DNA of 64,000 bases from Hyphomicrobiales bacterium (lineage in GTDB: Bacteria > Pseudomonadota > Alphaproteobacteria > Rhizobiales > Rhizobiaceae), in assembly GCA_900472785.1 (NCBI GenBank), contig UCJH01000009.1, forward strand, positions 91,350-155,349, read 5' to 3'. The notes below the pieces were generated by a model. That model made no database searches and was not told the origin of the DNA. It saw only the letters and a program-made list of their open reading frames with translations. This document shows positions 26,184-35,459 of this stretch, piece after piece (within the stretch, counting starts at the first letter, position 1; the number at the start of each line of letters is the position of its first letter). The translations under genes were made by a program, and so were the position numbers.

Positions 26184-27074
26184 ATGACCCTCGACCGCCT
26201 GGCTCCGGCCATCTTCGTCCTCCTGTGGTCGACGGGATGGGTGGTCGCGAAATATGCCGGCCTCTTTGCCGATCCGCTGACCTTTCTCGTGCTTCGCTAT
26301 CTGGCCGCCGTGAGTTTGTTCGTGGTCTTCTGCCTTGTTACCGGCGCGCAGTGGCCGAAAAGCCGAAGCGAGGCGGGGCATGCGGTTATTTCCGGCATGT
26401 TCTTGCATGGGCTCTATCTGGGCTCGGTCTGGTGGGCGATTGGGCAGGGGGTTCCGGCAGCGCTCTCTGGCATCATCGCCGGACTGCAGCCCCTGATGAC
26501 AGCGGCCGTCGCGCCGGGCCTGATCGGGGAACGGTTGACCGGTCAGCAGCGGCTTGGCCTGTCCATCGGTTTTGTCGGCATCGCGATTGCCGTCCTTCCG
26601 AAGGTTCTTGCCATCGATACCGAAGTCACCCCGATTGCCGCATTTCTGGTCATTGTCAACATCGTCGGGATGGCGGCCGCGACCTACGGGACGATCCATC
26701 AGAAACGATATCTGCAAGCTGTCGATATCCGCGCCATCGCCACGCTGCAGTATATCGGCGCCCTTATCGTCACCATTCCGCTCGCGTTGATGCTGGAAGA
26801 TTTGCATGTGACGTGGAATATCGAACTGTTCGCAGCGCTTGCCTGGTCGGTGCTGGGCCTTTCGATGGGGGCAATCGCGCTGCTCCTGTATCTCGTCCGC
26901 CGTGGGCAGGTCTCAAGGGCGGCGTCGCTCATCTACCTCGTGCCGCCTCTGGCAGCCATACAGGCTGCGCTGCTTTTCGACGAAGCGCTGACAGTGCCGA
27001 TGATCATCGGCACTGTTGTTGTCGTGATCGGCGTCTACCTGACCAACCGCAAGGTCGTCACTGCTCAGGCCTGA
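26184..27074 (+). CDS. DMT/EamA family transporter
   Basis: 296 residues from ATG 26184, which has AAGGAG upstream; a longer in-frame extension to 26013 is Cys/Arg/His-rich and not credible. About ten hydrophobic helices form two EamA repeats. The motif LLWSTGWVVAKY begins the first repeat. Likely a metabolite exporter with unknown substrate. It is not close in sequence to the other EamA protein at 21655-22536. Confidence 0.88.
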   Translation: MTLDRLAPAIFVLLWSTGWVVAKYAGLFADPLTFLVLRYLAAVSLFVVFCLVTGAQWPKSRSEAGHAVISGMFLHGLYLGSVWWAIGQGVPAALSGIIAGLQPLMTAAVAPGLIGERLTGQQRLGLSIGFVGIAIAVLPKVLAIDTEVTPIAAFLVIVNIVGMAAATYGTIHQKRYLQAVDIRAIATLQYIGALIVTIPLALMLEDLHVTWNIELFAALAWSVLGLSMGAIALLLYLVRRGQVSRAASLIYLVPPLAAIQAALLFDEALTVPMIIGTVVVVIGVYLTNRKVVTAQA

Positions 27075-27164
27075 GTGCGGAGGAAAAACAAGCCTCCAAG
27101 GCTGGCATGCGTTCAAGCCGTTCTTGCACGTGTCCGCTCAGCCGGCTACGCGATGGGCTTGTTT

Positions 27165-27389
27165 CTACGCGCCGTGCGCCGGACCTTCTTCCTTGACCTC
27201 GCGGGGGGTGGGTGCGGTTATGGCGCCATGGTCCGGATCTCTGACATCCTGGCCTTTCGAGCCGTCCGCGGCCTCCGGCAATTCGCGGGCGCGGTCGCTG
27301 CGTCTCGAATCGCGCAGGCTCGTCGCCTCGCCGATGAGCGCATCGAGTTCGTCTTCGGAAAAGTCTGTGAGGTCGAAGGTCCTGTCCAT
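27165..27389 (-). CDS. Small acidic hypothetical protein
   Basis: 74 residues from ATG 27389, preceded by AAGGAGA. The N-terminus MDRTFDLTDFSEDELDALIGEAT is acidic and helical; the rest is charged and probably disordered. No family is recognised. The good ribosome site and the composition support a real gene. It lies between a convergent transporter gene and the helicase terminator. Confidence 0.6.
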   Translation of the reverse strand: MDRTFDLTDFSEDELDALIGEATSLRDSRRSDRARELPEAADGSKGQDVRDPDHGAITAPTPREVKEEGPAHGA

Positions 27390-27536
27390 GATGGTCTCCT
27401 TGGGTTCGCTTGGAAGTACGATAAACGCACGACTTGGCAAATCGACCCATGGGGCAGGCAAATTTCATTGAAATCGGTCGCCAGCGATTTGGCTTTGAGA
27501 CGCGCCCGCGTCGGGAGAACAGCGCAACCCTTTAAC

Positions 27537-27561
27537 GAAAAACGGCGGGGTTTCCCCGCCG
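27537..27561 (-). terminator. Terminator of DEAD-box helicase gene
   Basis: CGGCGGGG (27543-27550) and CCCCGCCG (27554-27561) form an 8-bp GC stem with a 3-nt loop. On the minus strand it is followed by TTTTTCG, so it ends the helicase transcript. Confidence 0.88.
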
Positions 27562-27594
27562 CTCGTCAGTCTTGAATGTGCTGGCTACGAAAGC

Positions 27595-29121
27595 TTACGC
27601 TTCGTCGCGGCGTTGGCCGCTGGCGCGCTTGCGCATGCCATTGGCGCCGTTCGGATTGCCTTCGCGCGACTGGCCATTGCTGTTCCCGCCGCCATGGTTG
27701 CGGTTGCGCGACTCACCCTGCTTGAAGCCTGGACGTCCGTTGCGGTTGCCGCCGGGACGCTTGGCAAGAGCCTTTTCGTGGGCAGCCTGTGCCGCCGGGC
27801 CCTGGCCCTTGCGGTGCTGCTTGGATTGCGTGTCTGCATCGCTCAGCAGTTCGTCGCCGGCAAAGCCGCCGGCTGCTGCCGGACGGGCACGCGGCGCATG
27901 ATCGGCGCGCGGTTCGTGGCGCTGGCCGCCACCGTTGCCGCCGCCCGGGCGCTGGCCGCCACGCGAGCCCTTCGGGCGGGCGCGATCAGCCGGCACTTCG
28001 CCGCTGGCGGTGGTGATCTCGATCTTCATCAGGCGTTCGATATCGCGCAGCAGGCGGATTTCGTCCGGCGAGCAGAAAGCGATGGCGATGCCGTCGCGAC
28101 CGGCACGGGCCGTGCGGCCGATGCGGTGGATATAGGCTTCCGCCACTTCCGGCAGGTCGTAGTTGTAGACGTGGGTGACGCCGGGGATGTCGATACCGCG
28201 GGCGGCAACGTCGGTTGCCACGAGAACGCGGGTCTCGCCGTCACGGAAAGCCTTGAGGGCACGCTCGCGCTGGCCCTGGCTCTTGTTGCCATGGATCGAG
28301 GCGACCGAGAAACCGACATGCTCGAGGTGCTTCATCAGCTTTTCGGCACCATGCTTGGTGCGCGAGAAAACCATGGCGCGGCCATCGGGGTTTTCGGTGA
28401 GCGTCTTCTTCAGGATTTCAGTCTTCTGGCTGGCGCCCTGGACGAAGTGCACATACTGCTCGACCTTGTCGGCAGCCTTGCCCGGAGGCGTAACCTGCAC
28501 GGTGACCGGATCGGTCAGGTATTCGCTGGCCAGTTCGGCGATCGCCTTCGGCATGGTGGCCGAGAACAAGAGCGTCTGGCGCTTCTTCGGCACCATCTTG
28601 GAAATCTTGCGCAGGTCGTGGATGAAGCCGAGGTCGAGCATCTGGTCGGCTTCGTCGAGCACGAGGAAGCGGGCCTGGGTCAGGGTGACGGCCTTGCGGG
28701 CGATGAGATCGAGCAGGCGGCCGGGCGTTGCGACGAGGATATCGACGCCGCGGGCAAGCTGTTCCGACTGCTTGTTGATCGAGGCGCCGCCGACGACGAG
28801 GCCGATCTTGAGCGGGGTCTTCTTGACGAAGTCCTTGAGGTTGGATGCGATCTGGTTCACCAGCTCGCGGGTCGGGGCCAGAACCAGCGCGCAGATATTG
28901 CGCGGGTCGGGACGCTTGCCGCTGGCCAGCATCTTCTCGATCATCGGCAGGCCGAAAGCGGCCGTCTTGCCGGTGCCGGTCTGGGCGAGACCGATCAGGT
29001 CATTGCCTTCCATCACGAGCGGGATTGCCTGCGCCTGGATTGGCGTCGGCACTTCGAACCCCTGGGCGGCGAGGGTCGAAAGAATATGCTCGGAGAGGCC
29101 AAGGTCTTTGAAAGTGGTCAA
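27595..29121 (-). CDS. DEAD-box ATP-dependent RNA helicase (RhlE-like)
   Basis: 508 residues beginning at a TTG (29121) with AAAGG about 8 nt upstream; no ATG gives a sensible N-terminus. Family motifs are in order: Q-motif PTPIQ 25-29, AQTGTGKT 46-53, PTREL about 82-86, DEAD 155-158, SAT, ARGIDIPGV and HRIGRTARAG. After about residue 380 the protein is Arg/Gly/Asn-rich and basic (GGQRPGGGNGGGQR), a typical RNA-binding tail. It remodels RNA in ribosome assembly or mRNA decay, often with a cold-related role. Confidence 0.93.
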   Translation of the reverse strand: MTTFKDLGLSEHILSTLAAQGFEVPTPIQAQAIPLVMEGNDLIGLAQTGTGKTAAFGLPMIEKMLASGKRPDPRNICALVLAPTRELVNQIASNLKDFVKKTPLKIGLVVGGASINKQSEQLARGVDILVATPGRLLDLIARKAVTLTQARFLVLDEADQMLDLGFIHDLRKISKMVPKKRQTLLFSATMPKAIAELASEYLTDPVTVQVTPPGKAADKVEQYVHFVQGASQKTEILKKTLTENPDGRAMVFSRTKHGAEKLMKHLEHVGFSVASIHGNKSQGQRERALKAFRDGETRVLVATDVAARGIDIPGVTHVYNYDLPEVAEAYIHRIGRTARAGRDGIAIAFCSPDEIRLLRDIERLMKIEITTASGEVPADRARPKGSRGGQRPGGGNGGGQRHEPRADHAPRARPAAAGGFAGDELLSDADTQSKQHRKGQGPAAQAAHEKALAKRPGGNRNGRPGFKQGESRNRNHGGGNSNGQSREGNPNGANGMRKRASGQRRDEA

Positions 29122-29419
29122 TTTTATTGCCTTTTCGGGGCGCCAAACGCATTCGCCGGAACAGCACCATGCGGTTCCGGTGTCGATTGGCGTCAAGAAC
29201 CCCGCGTGATTTGGGAACTTGTAGGTTGATAAAGCGGTCTGCGCTGATTTTGCCACGGTCGGCAAAACATTCTCTGGTGCGCTTATCCTTCGTTAGGGAT
29301 CAATGAGATCCCGCAGGCCGCTCACGCGGCGGCCGGAAGGTGACGCTGCGCCCCATGTCGTTGTTTTGGCGGTAAAAGTCAAGTGATAGTTTTTGCAGTT
29401 GCGAAGGGCAGCCCTGCGT

Positions 29420-30520
29420 TCACGGCATGGCAAGCTGGAAATCACCACGGCCCAGCACCGCGCCATTCACGAGAATATCGACGCTATGGCCGCCGGCATA
29501 GTATTGCCGCGTGGTGATCGCGCGCATCGCATGCTGCCGGGTCAGGCTGATGGTTTCGCCCGAACCGAGAGTAAGGCTGGTCCACTTGAAAACCTTCGGC
29601 GCGAGTTGTCCGTTGGCCTTGCGATGATGGATGGCATAGTCGATCATCAGCCTTTGCGGCTGCTGTCCCGCATTGACGAGCGTGACGGCCATCCGAAGCT
29701 GCGTGCCGAATTCCACCACCGGCGTCTCGATGGCCAGGTCGGCCCGAACCGCCGGTGCCGGGGCAAATCCGAAATTGGCAAGCGCTTCGCCATGTCCCTT
29801 CTTCAGAAGGGTTCGGGACGCATGTCGCAACAATTGACGCCTTTGCACTGAAGCGCCTGCGATGGCGTCACGCACGAAAGCGGCAACCAGATCCGGATGG
29901 TCCTTGGCGATGTCGTTCAGACTGTTGGCCACCGAGCGGCGGACATAGTCTTCCGGATCGTCGATCAGTGCGGTGAGGATCGGCAGGATCGGCTTTGGAT
30001 CGCGGATCAGCGCCGGCAGCCGCATGGCCCATGGCAGGCGGGGGCGGGTGCCTTCGGACGCGAGCCGGCGGACGTGATGGTTCGGATCGCCGACCCAGCC
30101 GCGGATCGTCGCCAGCGCGCGGTCCTGATCACTATGGATGAAGGCGCGAATACCGAATTCTGCGGTGAAATGCGGAGTCAGGGCCTTGAGAAGCCAAAGT
30201 CCGATATCGAGATGGGGCAGCCCTTTTGCGGCGATGAACTGGTTGACTGGCAGAAGTTCCCAACCCGACAGGCCGGGCCTGCCGTCCTTCGGAAGACTTG
30301 CCGAGAGAATCGCGGCTGCCTGCGGAAAATCCACCGGCAGGGTTTCGATCAACGCGTCGCGGATCTGTTGCGCCCGGTGCATCAGTTCAAGCGCATCCAT
30401 GCCGGCCGCCGCGATATCGATAAACCGGCTCTTGTCGAAGGCGGCGTCGACGGTAGAGACAATCCCGGCCATGCGTTCGACGAGGCCCGGATAGAGCAGG
30501 TTTTTCAGCGGTTCGGCCAT
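29420..30520 (-). CDS. alkC: AlkC-type DNA alkylation repair glycosylase
   Basis: 366 residues from ATG 30520 with GAGGAC upstream. The first 250 residues are HEAT-like helical repeats (for example RGWVGDPNHHVRRLASEG and PEDYVRRSVANSLNDIAKD). The last 100 residues are beta-rich (VVEFGTQLRMAVTLVNAG... SVDILVNGAVLGRGDFQL), consistent with the Ig-like domain of AlkC. AlkC removes 3-methylcytosine and 3-methyladenine lesions without flipping the base, and the Ig-like domain completes a clamp around DNA. The family assignment rests on this two-domain layout. Confidence 0.85.
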   Translation of the reverse strand: MAEPLKNLLYPGLVERMAGIVSTVDAAFDKSRFIDIAAAGMDALELMHRAQQIRDALIETLPVDFPQAAAILSASLPKDGRPGLSGWELLPVNQFIAAKGLPHLDIGLWLLKALTPHFTAEFGIRAFIHSDQDRALATIRGWVGDPNHHVRRLASEGTRPRLPWAMRLPALIRDPKPILPILTALIDDPEDYVRRSVANSLNDIAKDHPDLVAAFVRDAIAGASVQRRQLLRHASRTLLKKGHGEALANFGFAPAPAVRADLAIETPVVEFGTQLRMAVTLVNAGQQPQRLMIDYAIHHRKANGQLAPKVFKWTSLTLGSGETISLTRQHAMRAITTRQYYAGGHSVDILVNGAVLGRGDFQLAMP

Positions 30521-30725
30521 GTTGTCCTCAAGGGGTTGGGTTCGATCATATGGCAACAGATCGCGCAAAACAGGCGCGCGCCGCGACTTTCCCCACCAAG
30601 TTTGGATCGCTGCCGTTTTTCAAGGAACCATCCGACTCCTGTGGGCGTTGGGGAAAGTTGCTCGGGCATAGGCCGTTCGGGCCTGCCGCCAATGAGCATT
30701 GGAAAGCATGATCCAGGAGCAGACA

Positions 30726-31172
30726 ATGACCACCACATGGATTCTCGCCGCCGACGGAAATCAGGCCCGCCTTTTGAAGGGCGTCAACTTTCTGAAGGAC
30801 GACAACCAGAACCTTGAACAGGAGGTTTTCCAACTGGATACCAAACGCGCACAGGATATCATGGCCGACAAGCCCGGGCGCAGTCACTCATCAGTGGGGC
30901 ATGGCCGCTCCGCCATGGAATACAGCAGTGACCCTGTGCGCGAGGAACAGCAGAAATTCACCTCCGACGTCGCCAGCAAGATCGATGGCTATGCGCAGGC
31001 GGGCGCTTTTGACCGACTGGTCCTGTGCGCCGCGCCCCAGACGTTGGGTGACTTCCGATCGATGTTGTCTGCAAAAGTGCGCGAAAAAACCACGGTTGAG
31101 ATCAACAAGGACTACAGCAACTTGCCGACCGACAAGCTGATCGCGTCGGTCAAGTCGGTCATGTTCAACTAA
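30726..31172 (+). CDS. Host attachment family protein
   Basis: 148 residues from ATG 30726 with AGGAG upstream. WILAADGNQARLL at the start and LVLCAAPQTLGDFRSML near the middle are hallmarks of the 'protein required for attachment to host cells' family (PF10116), first linked to plant attachment in agrobacteria. It is a soluble alpha/beta fold related to eRF1-like domains, with no signal peptide, so a direct adhesin role is unlikely. The stop lies 6 bp from the convergent MttB-family gene. Confidence 0.88.
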   Translation: MTTTWILAADGNQARLLKGVNFLKDDNQNLEQEVFQLDTKRAQDIMADKPGRSHSSVGHGRSAMEYSSDPVREEQQKFTSDVASKIDGYAQAGAFDRLVLCAAPQTLGDFRSMLSAKVREKTTVEINKDYSNLPTDKLIASVKSVMFN

Positions 31173-31178
31173 ACCTGA

Positions 31179-32771
31179 TCAAAAGTCCGTCGCAACGCCA
31201 CCTTCGCGCTTGCGACGGGCGACGAACGCGTCGAGCTCTTCCTCGATTGCCGGATCGAGCGGCGGCTTTTCGTATTCGTTGAGTTTTTCCTTGAAGACAC
31301 GATTGGCGTGATCATAGGTCGTCGGTCGTCCAGCCTCGGTCCAGGTCTCGAAATTGCGCCAGTCCGAAAGGATCGGCGAATAGAAGGCCGTCTCGTAACG
31401 CGCCAGCGTATGAGCGGTGCCGAAATAATGGCCGCCCGGGCCGACGTCACGCACGGCATCGAGGCCGAGTGCGTCTTCACTGACGTCCAGCGGCGTCAGA
31501 AACTCCGCCACCATCTGCAGCATGTCGACGTCGAGGATGAATTTTTCGAAGGACGCCGTCAGGCCGCCCTCGCTCCAGCCCGCCGAATGCATGATGAAAT
31601 TGCCGCCGCCTTGCGTCAGAGCCCAGAGCGAGAAGCCGGACTCGTAGGCTGCCTGTGCGTCGAGCGTGTTGGAGGCATTGGTGTTGGAGGTGCGGTAGGG
31701 GATGTTGTACCTGCGGGCGAGCTGGCCGCCAGCAATCACGGCCTTCATATATTCCGGCGTTCCGAAGGCCGGCGCACCGGTCTTCATGTCGACATTCGAC
31801 GTGAACCCGCCATACATCACGGGCGCGCCCTTGCGCACCATCTGCGTGAAGGCGATGCCGGCCAGGGCCTCGGCATTCTGCTGCACGACGGCACCGGCAA
31901 TGGTGACCGGAGCCATGGCGCCGGCGAGCGTGAACGGCGTGACCACCACCACCTGATTGCGCGACGACATCTCGATGATGCCCTGCAGCATCGGCCCGTC
32001 CAGGCGCAGCGGCGAGGAGGTGTTGATGATGGTGAAAAGCGACGGTTCCTGCTCCATCTGCTCGGCCGAAATGCCACGGCCGATCCGGGCAATCTCGATG
32101 GCATCGATATTGCGCTGCTGTCCGAGCGAGTAGCAGTGAAAAACCTTGTCGGTCAGCTTGACCATATCGGACAGGCAATCGAGATGACGCACCGACGCAT
32201 GAATGTCGATCGGCTCTACAGGATAGCCACCGGTCGTGTGGATGATGTCGTAGGACTGCGCCAGCTTCACCAGTTTGCGGAAGTCTTCCTGGTTACCGGC
32301 GCGGCGGCCGCCTTCACGGTCCGCGACGAACGGTGCCGAGGCGATCTGGGCGAAGACGAGGTTGTTGCCACCGATCCGGACGTTGCGGATTGGATTGCGG
32401 GCATGCAGCGTGAACGCCGGCGGCACGGAGGCCATCATCTCCATGATCAGGCCGCGGTCGAAACGGACGCGGTCAGTGCCGTCAGCCACATCGGCGCCTG
32501 CGGCCTTCATGCGGCTTCGGGCTTCCGGCAGGATCACGTCCATGCCGATTTCTTCAAGGATAGTCAGCGAGGCATCGTGGATCGCCTCAAGCGCGTCTTC
32601 ACCAAGCACGGTCGATTTCGCCATCGTATTGACGAGATTGAGATATTTCGAGTTTCCTGTCGATCGGCGCGATGTTCTGTCTCCGCCGCGACCGCCTGCG
32701 CGCCGACGGCGCTCGACGGGGGTATCGGTCTGATCGGGCAGGGGAGGTGAGGAAAATTCGTTGTCGCTCAT
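31179..32771 (-). CDS. Trimethylamine/glycine-betaine methyltransferase (MttB) family protein
   Basis: 530 residues from ATG 32771. After a basic, disordered N-terminus (about 15-35) comes the MttB TIM-barrel: ALEAIHDASLTILEEIGMDV, GGYPVEPIDI, PFTLAGAMAPVTIAGAVVQQNAE and VMYGGFTSNVDMKTGAPAFGTPE. There is no in-frame amber codon, so it is the non-pyrrolysine type; characterised members transfer methyl groups from quaternary amines such as glycine betaine to a corrinoid protein. No corrinoid-protein gene is adjacent. The substrate is unknown. Confidence 0.88.
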   Translation of the reverse strand: MSDNEFSSPPLPDQTDTPVERRRRAGGRGGDRTSRRSTGNSKYLNLVNTMAKSTVLGEDALEAIHDASLTILEEIGMDVILPEARSRMKAAGADVADGTDRVRFDRGLIMEMMASVPPAFTLHARNPIRNVRIGGNNLVFAQIASAPFVADREGGRRAGNQEDFRKLVKLAQSYDIIHTTGGYPVEPIDIHASVRHLDCLSDMVKLTDKVFHCYSLGQQRNIDAIEIARIGRGISAEQMEQEPSLFTIINTSSPLRLDGPMLQGIIEMSSRNQVVVVTPFTLAGAMAPVTIAGAVVQQNAEALAGIAFTQMVRKGAPVMYGGFTSNVDMKTGAPAFGTPEYMKAVIAGGQLARRYNIPYRTSNTNASNTLDAQAAYESGFSLWALTQGGGNFIMHSAGWSEGGLTASFEKFILDVDMLQMVAEFLTPLDVSEDALGLDAVRDVGPGGHYFGTAHTLARYETAFYSPILSDWRNFETWTEAGRPTTYDHANRVFKEKLNEYEKPPLDPAIEEELDAFVARRKREGGVATDF

Positions 32772-32917
32772 GATATTTCCATCGCGTTTGGACACAAAGG
32801 AGATGTTGCAGATTTGCGCCTGCCGACGCGCCACCATTTGCGACAGCAAACTTCCTTGAAAGGAAACCGCATCGAAATCGTGCCCGTTTGCAGGCGCCGG
32901 CTGCTATTCCAGACGCG

Positions 32918-33643
32918 TCACGCTGGCTGTTTTACGCCGCAGAGCATCTCGCGTTTTGCGCCATAACCCCGGCGTCGTTCAACCGTAAATCCCGCAGCCT
33001 GCAGATTGCGCCGGACGAAACCGGCTGCGGCATAGGTGGCGAAAGTGCCGCCGGCCACCGTTCTGTCGAAGACGCAGCGCATGAGATCAAGCGACCACAG
33101 GTCGGGATTGCGCAACGGCGCGAAGCCATCGAGATACCACGCATCGAAGACCGGCGCGGAGAAAGGCAGCCGTATCTCGGCAGGCCCGATGATTACGGTC
33201 AGCCGCACATCGCTGCCAAAGTCGATTGAGACGTCACCTGTCGGTCGCTCCGGCCAGGCGCCGCAGAGCGCCTGTTTTTCCGCGTCGATTTCCGGCCAGC
33301 GCGACAATGCACGGTCGATCTCGTCCGCCTGCATCGGGAAACGCTCGAAGGAAATGAAATTCAGACGCTGGCCGTCACGCCGTTGCTGTTTCCACTGCCG
33401 CCATGTCTCGCAGAAGTTCAGCCCCGTCCCGAAACCGAGTTCGCCGATGGTGAAATCTATCGTCTCCGGCCAGCGCGAGACCAAGCCGTTGCCACCGAGG
33501 AAGACATAGTCGCATTCCAGCCGGCCATCCTCGCGGCAATAAAAATGATCGCCAAATTCGGCCGAATAGGGCATATCGCCCTCATGCCATTCAAGGGTCT
33601 GGCGCTCCGGCGATGATGGATCTTCGATCTGGTCGGCTGTCAT
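32918..33643 (-). CDS. mnmD: tRNA mnm5s2U34 methyltransferase (MnmD, MnmC methylase half)
   Basis: 241 residues from ATG 33643. The SAM-binding motif TIGELGFGTGLNF, the DAWYLDGFAPLRNPD loop and 'GGTFATYAAAGFVRRNLQAAGF' identify the methyltransferase half of MnmC. It methylates nm5s2U at wobble position 34 of tRNAs to mnm5s2U. In E. coli this domain is fused to an FAD oxidase; here the oxidase-like gene is separate and divergent, with 39 bp between the starts. Confidence 0.9.
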   Translation of the reverse strand: MTADQIEDPSSPERQTLEWHEGDMPYSAEFGDHFYCREDGRLECDYVFLGGNGLVSRWPETIDFTIGELGFGTGLNFCETWRQWKQQRRDGQRLNFISFERFPMQADEIDRALSRWPEIDAEKQALCGAWPERPTGDVSIDFGSDVRLTVIIGPAEIRLPFSAPVFDAWYLDGFAPLRNPDLWSLDLMRCVFDRTVAGGTFATYAAAGFVRRNLQAAGFTVERRRGYGAKREMLCGVKQPA

Positions 33644-33682
33644 ATCCCGTCGGATAATCCTCATGCGGAAGAAGGTCAATCG

Positions 33683-34822
33683 ATGACGGATTTGCTGATC
33701 GTCGGTGGTGGCATTATGGGTCTCTGGGCGGCTGTGATGGCGCAACGCGCGGGCATCGAGACGACACTTGTCGAGCGTGCCGCCATCGGCGCGGGGGCAA
33801 GCGGCGGCATTCTCGGCGCCTTGATGCCGCATATGCCGGACAATTGGAACGAGAAGAAGCAGTTCCAGTTCGACGCGCTGGTGTCGCTGGAAGCGGAGAT
33901 CGCCATGCTCGAGGCCGAAACCGGCCTGTCGGCGGGCTACCGGCGATCCGGCCGCATCATTCCGCTATCCAAGCCGCATCTGCGCGGCATTGCGCTCAAG
34001 CATCAACAGGAAGCTCTCGAAAACTGGACATCCGCGGATCGTTCATTTTTCTGGCATGTCCGGGAAGCGCCTCAATACGCCGGCTGGCCGGATCATGCGG
34101 CGGCGGAAAGCGGCGTCGTCTTCGATACGCTGGCAGCCCGCCTCGCACCGCGGTCGCTGCTCGACATGCTTGTTTCGGTGCTGCGCAACGCTCCTCGCAC
34201 CCATGTCCGGGAAGGCACCCATGTCCTCCGTCTCGACCCGCTTGCCGGCAAGGCCGAGCTTGCAGGCGGCGAAATGATCGCTTTTAAAACCTGCATTCTC
34301 GCGGCCGGCGTGCAATCCTTTCCCCTGATCGACGCATTGCATGGGGGGGCCTTCAAGGCGAGTGGAACGGCTGTAAAAGGGCAGGCCGCTCTCCTGAAAG
34401 CCGATGTCGATCCGTCTTGGCCGGTGATCTTCTCGGATGGTCTCTATATCGTGCCGCATGAAAACGGCTGTGTTGCCGTGGGCAGCACGAGCGAAAACAG
34501 CTTTGAAGATCCGCTGACCTGCGACGCGCGGCTTGACCATCTCATCCAGCGGGCCGTTGAGGTGGCGCCAATGCTTCGGGAGGCAAAAATTCTGGAACGC
34601 TGGGCGGGCCTGCGACCGAAAGCGATCGGACGCGAGCCCATGATCGGCCGTCACCCGGATTTCCCGCATCTGATGACGATGACGGGCGGCTTCAAGGTCA
34701 GCTTCGGGCTGGCACAACGGATCGCCGCCTTCGTTGTCAGTGAGATCACCGGCGACAATCGCATAGACCTGCCAGGCTCGTTTCGGTGTGAGAGCCATAT
34801 CGCGTTGATGCTGGGTACATAA
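33683..34822 (+). CDS. FAD-dependent oxidoreductase, MnmC oxidase-like
   Basis: A DAO-family flavoprotein of 379 residues. The N-terminal dinucleotide motif LIVGGGIMGLWAAVMAQRAG is followed by ASGGILGALMPHM, and 'WAGLRPKAIGREPMIGRHPD' and TGGFKVSFGLA lie near the C-terminus. Position beside mnmD and similarity to the second half of MnmC suggest it removes the carboxymethyl group from cmnm5s2U34 to give nm5s2U, the substrate of MnmD. A different amine-oxidising role cannot be excluded. Confidence 0.82.
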   Translation: MTDLLIVGGGIMGLWAAVMAQRAGIETTLVERAAIGAGASGGILGALMPHMPDNWNEKKQFQFDALVSLEAEIAMLEAETGLSAGYRRSGRIIPLSKPHLRGIALKHQQEALENWTSADRSFFWHVREAPQYAGWPDHAAAESGVVFDTLAARLAPRSLLDMLVSVLRNAPRTHVREGTHVLRLDPLAGKAELAGGEMIAFKTCILAAGVQSFPLIDALHGGAFKASGTAVKGQAALLKADVDPSWPVIFSDGLYIVPHENGCVAVGSTSENSFEDPLTCDARLDHLIQRAVEVAPMLREAKILERWAGLRPKAIGREPMIGRHPDFPHLMTMTGGFKVSFGLAQRIAAFVVSEITGDNRIDLPGSFRCESHIALMLGT

Positions 34823-34825
34823 AAC

Positions 34826-34851
34826 GCCCTGCAACCGGACGGCAGCAGGGC
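34826..34851 (-). terminator. Terminator after PRC-barrel gene
   Basis: GCCCTGC (34826-34832) pairs with GCAGGGC (34845-34851). On the minus strand it is followed by GTTTTATG. It sits between convergent stops. Confidence 0.65.
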
Positions 34852-34871
34852 CTGAGAAGGATTGACGGACA

Positions 34872-35261
34872 TTACATCCAGTAGGGCGGAACGCCGTAAT
34901 AATCATAGACGCGGCGACCGTTTTCCTTGTTCCAGTCATACTCGTCGTCACCACGGTATTTCGGTGCGTTTTCAACTTGGTCGCGGGTCACATCCGTCCT
35001 GTAGCCGCCGAGATTTTCATCATAGCTGAGTTTCGCCCAAGGCAGAGGATAGTGGTCCTCGCCAATGCCCAGGAACCCGCCGAAGCCGAGAACGGCATAG
35101 GAGACACGGCCGCTGCGCTTTTCCAGGATAACGCGCTCGATCGAGCCGATGTGCTTGCCGTCCGCACCATATACCCGCGTGCCTTCGACCTTGTCGCTGG
35201 CAATCAAATCGTGGGTTTCCTTGATGCTGGGATCCTGCAAATTCGGATTGTGAAAGGTCAT
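34872..35261 (-). CDS. PRC-barrel domain protein
   Basis: 129 residues with a PRC-barrel core at about 20-85: DLIASDKVEGTRVYGADG, IGSIERVILEKRSGRVSYAVL and the loop GFLGIGEDHYPLPW. Such small rhizobial PRC-barrel proteins are often induced by stress; molecular role unknown. The C-terminus is Tyr/Asp-rich (GRRVYDYYGVPPYWM). The start ATG 35261 has AAGGGAG upstream. It is monocistronic. Confidence 0.9.
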   Translation of the reverse strand: MTFHNPNLQDPSIKETHDLIASDKVEGTRVYGADGKHIGSIERVILEKRSGRVSYAVLGFGGFLGIGEDHYPLPWAKLSYDENLGGYRTDVTRDQVENAPKYRGDDEYDWNKENGRRVYDYYGVPPYWM

Positions 35262-35459
35262 CGTTTTCTCCCTTAATCGAATGGATATGGACGATTAACG
35301 GAGCAGCAGCGCGTTGGTTCCAAACATTTTTCGAGCCGAGCAGGGCGCTTTTCGGTGTTTTTCAACCCGGCAAGCCGGTCACATCTTCGGCGCTGGATTC
35401 GTCATTCTGTCACGCAAATCACCTAGGGACTTGGCGGTCAGACCGACCGGAGCCGCCGC

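Noticed and set aside
25888..26187. A 99-codon open frame in the gap before the second EamA gene
   Set aside because: No ribosome site, no family resemblance, and it overlaps the EamA start.
27613..29229. A 538-codon plus-strand open frame over the DEAD-box helicase
   Set aside because: The helicase motifs on the other strand are complete; this is a shadow frame.
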